Origin: Collinsella sp. WCA1-178-WT-3 (M1)
GTDB taxonomy: Bacteria; Actinomycetota; Coriobacteriia; Coriobacteriales; Coriobacteriaceae
Length of the DNA stretch: 64,000 nt
NCBI RefSeq assembly: GCF_009696325.1
Contig: NZ_VUME01000010.1
Span: 1 to 64,000 of the forward strand
Direction of reading: 5' to 3'
Position numbers and translations under genes: made by a program. Shown piece after piece: positions 58,701-64,000 of this stretch (positions are counted from its first letter, which is position 1; each line of letters starts with the position of its first letter). The notes beneath the pieces were generated by a model. The model was not told where the DNA came from. It made no database searches and saw only the letters and a program-made list of their open reading frames with translations.

Positions 58701-58747
58701 CGTGGGGAGCGATGTGAAACGGCTTGTGTTTCACATCGCTCCCCACG
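58701..58747. terminator. 20-bp perfect hairpin after the GGDEF gene
   Basis: cgtggggagcgatgtgaaac (58701-58720) pairs perfectly with 58728-58747, 7-nt loop. It abuts the stop of the minus-strand GGDEF gene and lies between it and the flavodoxin-like gene. Confidence 0.75.
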
Positions 58748-58750
58748 ACG

Positions 58751-60280
58751 CTAGTCCAGCTTGGTGCCCGGTACTTGCGGCGCCTCTTCAAGCAGCGCTT
58801 TGAGCTCGTTCAAAATGGAAACGGGCTGTCGGTCGACAGCGTCTAGATGAAGTGTCGCCACACGAATGGGCGGCTGATATTCAAATGAGCCAAAGAGCAC
58901 GGGCGACCCCAAGAATCGCTCGATTTCGTCTGCGATCGCGTCGGTCTCTTCGGGATCAAAGTCGTCGAAAAGCGCCACGAACATTGGTCCCGTCGAGCGG
59001 AACAGACGACCCTTGCCGCGCGAGCATTCCATAAGGCAGGCGGCACTTTCTGCCAAAACACGGTCGCCCGCATCAAAGCCAAAGCGGGCATTGACCTGAG
59101 CGATATCGTTGATTTTAATGGCAATAAAGCCTGCCTCGCGCGCCACGCGACGCATTTCACCAATGGCGTTGACCAGGGCGTGAATATCGCCCAGGCCAGT
59201 CACGGAATCTGTCGTATCTGCCAAGCTTCGGTTGATGATAATGCCCACATACATGCTGGGCTCGGTATCGGTGCCGTCCAAGCGGTAGCCCGTGCAGTCG
59301 CAAAGCGCGTATTTTCCGGTGGCATCCATTACGCGATACTGCATGTAATGGAAGTGCCACGTACCGTTTATCACCATGTCGAGCTCGGCGCGCACGTTGT
59401 CGCGGTCCTCGGGATGAACGCGGGCGAGCCACATGTCGAGTGAGTTAAAAGGGTGCTGGGAGGGCAGGTCAAAATCGCGCACGGCGTTAACCGACCATTG
59501 CGATTCTCCAGTATCGAGGTTAAGGATGAATGGATAGCGCGTCTCGGAGCTCATGGAGATCGCTTGGAACACCCGGTCGTTGCAGGGAAGCTGATCGACG
59601 ATTGGGCGTTGCGGCGCGTCATTGTCTTTCGGTTGCTGCACACGATGCATAAGCTTATAGCGATACATCTTGCGATCGGCATCCATCGTCATCTGGCGAC
59701 GCGTGTCGCCGGCAAGCGGATCGACGCGCGAGCAGCCAAAGCTAAAGCTGGCGATCATGGGCGCCTTGCCACCTGAGCTCGCCTCGATCAGCCCGGCACG
59801 TACCTGCTCCAAGCGCTGCTCGAGTTCAGTCTCGTTTGCGGAGAGCGAGATAAGCACAAACTCGTCTCCACCGATACGGAACAGCATCTCATCGTGCTCC
59901 ATGGTTTCGGAGAGTGTGCGGCAGATACTCAGAATATAGCGATTGCCTTCGGCGTGGCCAAACATATCGTTGCAATGCTTGAGATGGTCGATGTCAATAT
60001 AGGCGCAGGTGAAGGGGTCGCCTTTGCGCCAGAGCTGCTCGACGTGACGGTCGAGTCCGCTGCGGTTGCCCAAGTTGGTGAGCGGATCGATATAGGCGTT
60101 GCGCTCAAGCAGCTGGCGCTCTTGTTGCAGGATGGCATACGTCTTTTGCAGTTGCTCACCAACGGCGCGTAGCCCAGCGGGCAGCGCGGCAACATCGAGT
60201 TCGGCGGTCGAGATGCCATTCGCAAGTCGCTGAAGATAGGCAATAATCGATTGCTCGCCCATGCGGTACGACTCGTTCAT
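58751..60280 (-). CDS. GGDEF diguanylate cyclase with PAS-like and degenerate second GGDEF
   Basis: The 509-residue protein starts with a coiled-coil-like stretch and an intact GGDEF domain (IDPLTNLGNRSG, IDIDHLKHCND, FRIGGDEFV at about 135-142), so it can make cyclic di-GMP. No RxxD inhibitory site is visible before it. The middle (about 220-340) resembles a PAS sensor (VHPEDRDNVRAEL), and the C-terminal third is a GGDEF domain in which the motif is lost (STGPMFVALF). No membrane helix is seen, so the signal is probably intracellular. The start at 60280 has aaggagg. The adjacent 60408-63125 gene has the same architecture plus EAL. Confidence 0.85.
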   Translation of the reverse strand: MNESYRMGEQSIIAYLQRLANGISTAELDVAALPAGLRAVGEQLQKTYAILQQERQLLERNAYIDPLTNLGNRSGLDRHVEQLWRKGDPFTCAYIDIDHLKHCNDMFGHAEGNRYILSICRTLSETMEHDEMLFRIGGDEFVLISLSANETELEQRLEQVRAGLIEASSGGKAPMIASFSFGCSRVDPLAGDTRRQMTMDADRKMYRYKLMHRVQQPKDNDAPQRPIVDQLPCNDRVFQAISMSSETRYPFILNLDTGESQWSVNAVRDFDLPSQHPFNSLDMWLARVHPEDRDNVRAELDMVINGTWHFHYMQYRVMDATGKYALCDCTGYRLDGTDTEPSMYVGIIINRSLADTTDSVTGLGDIHALVNAIGEMRRVAREAGFIAIKINDIAQVNARFGFDAGDRVLAESAACLMECSRGKGRLFRSTGPMFVALFDDFDPEETDAIADEIERFLGSPVLFGSFEYQPPIRVATLHLDAVDRQPVSILNELKALLEEAPQVPGTKLD

Positions 60281-60317
60281 GATGGATAACCTCCTTGGGC
60301 AGGACAACGGTTTGTAT

Positions 60318-60350
60318 CATATCCCCAATTCGGCTTGGATTGGGGATATG
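60318..60350. repeat. REP-like palindrome (catatccccaat type)
   Basis: catatccccaat (60318-60329) pairs perfectly with attggggatatg (60339-60350), loop tcggcttgg; ccaatggggacaa follows. It lies between the two GGDEF genes. Confidence 0.7.
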
Positions 60351-60407
60351 AGTTAGCCAATGGGGACAAATGCTTCCTTCGACGGTGGCGTTTTGCGCGC
60401 GAGCGTA

Positions 60408-63125
60408 TCAGTTGTTATTGCCGCCATCGAGCAATGCCTCAAAATCCTTTGCCTGCATGGGTCGGTAGTAGAGGAAACCCTGAGCGTAGCGGGCGCCCAT
60501 GTGGCGTAGCATGTTCGCCTGCTCATTTGTCTCGATGCCTTCGATTACAACGGGCAGATGGAGTGACTGCGCCATCTCGAGCATCGATGACACGATCCGC
60601 GCGCTGCGGCCTTGATCGCGGTCGGTGGGCACAAAGGTGCGGTCGAGCTTGATGACGTCAACATTCACGTTTCTGAGCATCGCGAGCGTGGACTGGCCGG
60701 TACCAAAATCGTCCATATAGGTCGAGAAGCCGCGGGCGTGCAGATCCGCGGTCAGCTTATCCACGGCCTCGGACTCTCCGGTATAGGCGGTCTCGGTGAT
60801 CTCGATACGCATGAGCTCGGGCGGCAGGTTGTATTGGGCGGCGAGCGCCCCCATATGTTCGGCAACGTCGCAGGCAAGAATGTCCACGCGCGACACGTTG
60901 AGGGAGATCGGAACCACGCGAAGACCGCGATCGAGACGCTCGCGAAGCCATGTGGCAACGCCCTGCCAAACATATTTGTCGAGCGTTACCACAAAGCCGC
61001 TTTCCTCGAGAGCGGGGATAAAGGTGACAGGTGAAATGAGGGATCCATCCTTGTCAATCCAGCGTGTGAGCGCCTCGGCGCCAATGATCTCGCCGGTTTC
61101 CATATCGACCTGGGGCTGCAGGTAGTAAGTGATGCGGCCGTTTGAGAGCGCATACTGGAACTCGGTTAGCGTGTGGTGGAACGCAACCTCATGCTCGTAT
61201 TCCTCGGGGCGGAAAACGGCAATGCGCTCCTTAAAGTCGTTTTTGGCGCGTCGATTGGTAAACATGGCCTTGGCCTGTGCATCAATGGTGATTTCCTCGC
61301 TCGCGTCGATGGGGCATACGCCCATGGACGGCCAAAAGCCTACGCCGTCGTCGTGCTTGGCTACAGCCTCGCGCACGCGCGCATAGACTCGGTGAACGAA
61401 ATCGCGCTCAAAGGGTATGAGCAGACAAAAGTCGTCTTGCCCCCAGTATCCCGCGACACCCATGTCGGCGTTCTCGATATCCTTGAGCACCGTGCCCACA
61501 TCGGCAAGCATACGGTCGCCTTCGGCCTGTCCATACCATTCGTTAAATAGGCGCATGTGGCCCATGTCGACGGTGGCAATACACCAAGCGCCGTCGCGCT
61601 TTGCCTTGATGAAGGCATTGGCACGGCGCATAAACTCGCTGGGTCGGCAGAGGCCGGTGAGCATATCGATGCGTTCGGCGATTGCGCTTTTGCGCTCGAC
61701 CTCGGGTATAGGGAGGCTGTCGTTGGGGACAAGCCCGCCAGCCGTGCGAAGGCGACGGTCGAGTTCGCGCAAAACAGCAGATGTTTGGTAGTCCAGGCGC
61801 TCGTAAAAGACCGGGGCGACAATGCAAACGGGAGTGATGGTGTCGCCCGCGATCTGAACGGGGGCAAAAATGGTCTCTTTTAGACGATGGGTCAGGAGTT
61901 CAAATGCCCCGTGGTCCAAAGCGTTGCTGAGCACGACGAACTGGACACTTCGTGAACGGAAGACGCGACTCCTACCGCGGGTGATCGACAGCATACGGCT
62001 TGCGTATTCGGCAAGCATGCTGTCGACCGCCTCGGCTCCATAGAGCTCGTTGAGCTTCGTCGTGCCGCGAACGCGCACGGCGATGAGTCCTGTTTTGCAG
62101 CGGTCACGGCGACAGGAATCGATAGCGTTGACCAGCATACGCTGCGTTCCAAGCCCCGTGGCGGCGTCGACGGTCTCGGCAAGGGAATGATTGACGAGCT
62201 CGCCGACATAGAGCGAGGGCTCGTTTTCGCTCCCATCGATGCGAAAACCGCGAGCACGGCAGAGCACGTAGTCGCCTGTGGTGTTGCGTACACGATACTG
62301 CATGACTCGATGGTGCTTGGAGCCGTTGTAGACTTGGTCGAAGTCGTCGGTAAAAGCCTCAAGGTCATCGGGATGGACGCGCTTTTTCCAGTAATCGAGA
62401 CAGTTGTCAATGTGCTCTGAAGGAAGTCCGAGATCGCGCAAGGCACCTTGTGACCAAAGGGTGCGATGTTTGTCCAAGTTCTCGATAAAGAAATAACGAC
62501 CTTCGTTGAGCATCGAAAAGGCGTCGAAAACGCGGTCGCTTATTTCGAAGTCGTCGGTATGGACTTGCGTGATATTGCGTCGATCGAGGTGCAAGGCATG
62601 GCGTAGTTTGTAGTCGTACATGCGATGGTCGGCATCGAGCGTCATGCGATTGGGGGCTTCGCCCAGGGCGGGGTCGGCGTGGGACACTCCGTAACTAAAC
62701 GAGTGGGGCATCCCGGAATCGTTGTTGTTGAGCAAGATTGTTCGGCAGTGTTCCAGACGATCGGCGAGGTCGTCCTCGGTTGCAATCGTAGAGAGGATGG
62801 CGAACTCGTCGCCTCCCAGTCGAAACGCCGCCTCGTCCACCTTCATATACAGCTTGAGATAGAGGCTTACCTGCAAGATGTAACGGTTGCCCTCGTCATG
62901 CCCAAAGACGTCGTTGCAGTGCTTAAGGTTATCGATGTCGATAAAAGCCATGGTGACGGGCAGTTCCTGCTCCCAGAGCTCCTCGAGGGAACGGGCAAAG
63001 GCGCCGCGGTTGCCGAGTCCGGTAAGCTGGTCGGTAAAGGCGGTCCTGATCAGATCGTCCTGACGTTCAAGAAGGTCGCGGACGGTCTTTTCGAGCGTCT
63101 CGGTGTAATTGCTGACAGTATCCAT
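60408..63125 (-). CDS. Multi-domain GGDEF/EAL cyclic-di-GMP protein
   Basis: The 905-residue protein has an intact first GGDEF (FRLGGDEFA at about 102-110), a PAS-like section (VHPDDLEAFTDDF), and two more GGDEF-like domains with altered motifs (SRSVQFVVL and GYWGQDDFCLL). A C-terminal EAL phosphodiesterase domain follows, with EALTRW, NVSRVD, EITETAY, DDFGTGQSTL, KLDRTFV and IEGIET. The EAL catalytic residues appear present. It could both make and break cyclic di-GMP. The first ~490 residues match the layout of the gene at 58751-60280. The start at 63125 has no strong SD. No membrane helix is seen. Confidence 0.85.
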   Translation of the reverse strand: MDTVSNYTETLEKTVRDLLERQDDLIRTAFTDQLTGLGNRGAFARSLEELWEQELPVTMAFIDIDNLKHCNDVFGHDEGNRYILQVSLYLKLYMKVDEAAFRLGGDEFAILSTIATEDDLADRLEHCRTILLNNNDSGMPHSFSYGVSHADPALGEAPNRMTLDADHRMYDYKLRHALHLDRRNITQVHTDDFEISDRVFDAFSMLNEGRYFFIENLDKHRTLWSQGALRDLGLPSEHIDNCLDYWKKRVHPDDLEAFTDDFDQVYNGSKHHRVMQYRVRNTTGDYVLCRARGFRIDGSENEPSLYVGELVNHSLAETVDAATGLGTQRMLVNAIDSCRRDRCKTGLIAVRVRGTTKLNELYGAEAVDSMLAEYASRMLSITRGRSRVFRSRSVQFVVLSNALDHGAFELLTHRLKETIFAPVQIAGDTITPVCIVAPVFYERLDYQTSAVLRELDRRLRTAGGLVPNDSLPIPEVERKSAIAERIDMLTGLCRPSEFMRRANAFIKAKRDGAWCIATVDMGHMRLFNEWYGQAEGDRMLADVGTVLKDIENADMGVAGYWGQDDFCLLIPFERDFVHRVYARVREAVAKHDDGVGFWPSMGVCPIDASEEITIDAQAKAMFTNRRAKNDFKERIAVFRPEEYEHEVAFHHTLTEFQYALSNGRITYYLQPQVDMETGEIIGAEALTRWIDKDGSLISPVTFIPALEESGFVVTLDKYVWQGVATWLRERLDRGLRVVPISLNVSRVDILACDVAEHMGALAAQYNLPPELMRIEITETAYTGESEAVDKLTADLHARGFSTYMDDFGTGQSTLAMLRNVNVDVIKLDRTFVPTDRDQGRSARIVSSMLEMAQSLHLPVVIEGIETNEQANMLRHMGARYAQGFLYYRPMQAKDFEALLDGGNNN

Positions 63126-63448
63126 GTCGTAAGCGGCTTTCTGAGGTCGGGCGAATTGCGTCGGGCGAGCTCGTTGTGCACACGCGTTGTTGTTCGGCGC
63201 TTTGCGTGTATCCAGGCCCCCGCCTCGCTGCGTTGTTGGATTAATTTACCGGCTAATGTTTGCAGTTGATAACTGCTGAGTAGTATAAACAACAGCGCAG
63301 AATTATATATGGGTGCCCATGCTGTGCGCGGCCATTATTCGCTAAACGGTACCGCAATGATGAGATGTCCGATAAAAATGCGACTGAGACGCTATATGTT
63401 GACGGGTATACTTGTCCCGGTTTTAAACGCAGGAACGGAGATGGTCGC
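63126..63448. other. Divergent intergenic region
   Basis: It separates the GGDEF/EAL gene from the patatin gene. It holds a small palindrome (gcagtt/aactgc around 63262-63276) and the promoter candidate listed next. No gene was recognised. Confidence 0.4.
63399..63427 (+). promoter_or_regulatory. Promoter candidate of the patatin gene
   Basis: TTGACG (63399-63404) and TTTAAA (63422-63427) are 17 bp apart; the start codon lies 22 bp beyond. Confidence 0.4.
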
Positions 63449-64000
63449 ATGGTACAGCCGGATACGACGCGCACGGTGGGGCTTGCGCTCGAGGGAGGCG
63501 GCTACCGCGGTATGTATACGGCGGGCGTACTCGATGTCTGGATGGAGCACGGCTTAACTTGCGACCATATGGTGGGTGTCTCGGCGGGTGCGGCGTTTGG
63601 GTACAATTTTAAGTCGCGCCAGATCGGTCGCGCCATTCGGTATAACAAGGCCTATTGCGCCGACAAGCGCTATGCGAGCGTGACAAGCTGGTTGCGAACC
63701 GGTGACATGTTCAATGCCGATTTTGCCTATCATGAGGTGCCGCTTGAGCGCGATCCTATCGACTTAGAGGCGTATCGTGCCTGTCCTATGCGGTTTACGT
63801 GTGTGTGCACCGATATCGAGACGGGTGAGGCCATCTATCACGACCTGCCGTATGGCGATGAGCGCGATATCGAGTGGATTCGGGCATCGTCGGCGATTCC
63901 CGTGGCGACCAAACCCGTTCGGATTGACGGACATCGATATCTGGATGGCGGCGTGGCCGATTCCATTCCCAGTGCGTGGTTATTCGAACAGGGGTATGAC
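63449..64000 (+). CDS. Patatin-like phospholipase (runs off the window)
   Basis: The first 184 residues are visible and the gene continues beyond the window. They show the oxyanion motif LEGGGYRGMYTAG (about 14-26), the nucleophile elbow GVSAG (Ser near residue 49) and the catalytic Asp in YLDGGVADSIP (about 167-177), so both residues of the Ser-Asp dyad are present. Such enzymes hydrolyse lipid acyl groups. No signal peptide is seen. ggag lies eight bases before the ATG at 63449. In gut anaerobes these are common housekeeping lipases; a toxin role is not indicated. Confidence 0.85.
   Translation, partial: MVQPDTTRTVGLALEGGGYRGMYTAGVLDVWMEHGLTCDHMVGVSAGAAFGYNFKSRQIGRAIRYNKAYCADKRYASVTSWLRTGDMFNADFAYHEVPLERDPIDLEAYRACPMRFTCVCTDIETGEAIYHDLPYGDERDIEWIRASSAIPVATKPVRIDGHRYLDGGVADSIPSAWLFEQGYD

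Noticed and set aside
60612-61034. 140-codon + frame
   Set aside because: It is antisense to the EAL domain.

Overview
The window reads as a chromosomal segment of a high-GC, anaerobic Coriobacteriia bacterium, most likely Collinsella or a close relative. This rests on gene content and style: many short intergenic regions, clear Shine-Dalgarno sequences, Gram-positive surface proteins with sorting-type tails, a second type II topoisomerase pair, and small flavodoxin-like oxidoreductases. No database search was possible, so the taxonomic call is inference. No rRNA, tRNA or CRISPR locus was recognised.

Left part (1-21300). It opens with the 3' part of an IS3-family transposase and a gene-poor, repeat-bearing stretch. 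A beta-helix surface protein follows, then a second, decayed IS3-type transposase. After a flavodoxin-like oxidoreductase come an AAA+/winged-helix ATPase with three iteron-like repeats in its leader, the parC/parE-like pair, and a 1452-residue secreted, probably wall-anchored protein under a LuxR-type regulator. From about 16360 to 19300 lies a gene graveyard: a guaA fragment with an internal deletion, a dehydrogenase/flavodoxin chimera, a response-regulator piece and a truncated membrane ferredoxin.

Middle (21300-39500). There is a large fused ABC transporter, dihydrouridine synthase, a BrnT/BrnA-like toxin-antitoxin pair beside a large unknown protein, glutaredoxin, an XRE-TipAS regulator, TrmO, a MalY/PatB lyase, a PPOx-fold protein, a K+ channel, a LOG-family hydrolase, a ClC protein, an EamA transporter and a GntR-regulated ABC-2 operon. 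Two related ~180-bp palindromic elements (24791-24968 and 36874-37057) look like MITEs. Between the GntR gene and prfC lies an array of six 15-bp motifs, alternating in orientation, every 40-41 bp (39278-39493); it is the most striking unexplained structure here.

Right part (39600-64000). Housekeeping genes dominate: prfC, a queuosine-precursor-type transporter with an SDR, ung, MATE, rlmA, rsmJ, GNAT, mscL, a TetM-like GTPase, trmL, a CobW GTPase and an ArsC-like protein. A second AAA+/winged-helix ATPase, again with short direct repeats upstream, overlaps a UvrA-like gene. Two tandem cyclic-di-GMP proteins (one GGDEF, one GGDEF/EAL) and the start of a patatin-like phospholipase end the window.

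Small perfect palindromes carrying gggac/gtccc or tttgtcac cores occur between many genes and look like a REP family, some doubling as terminators.
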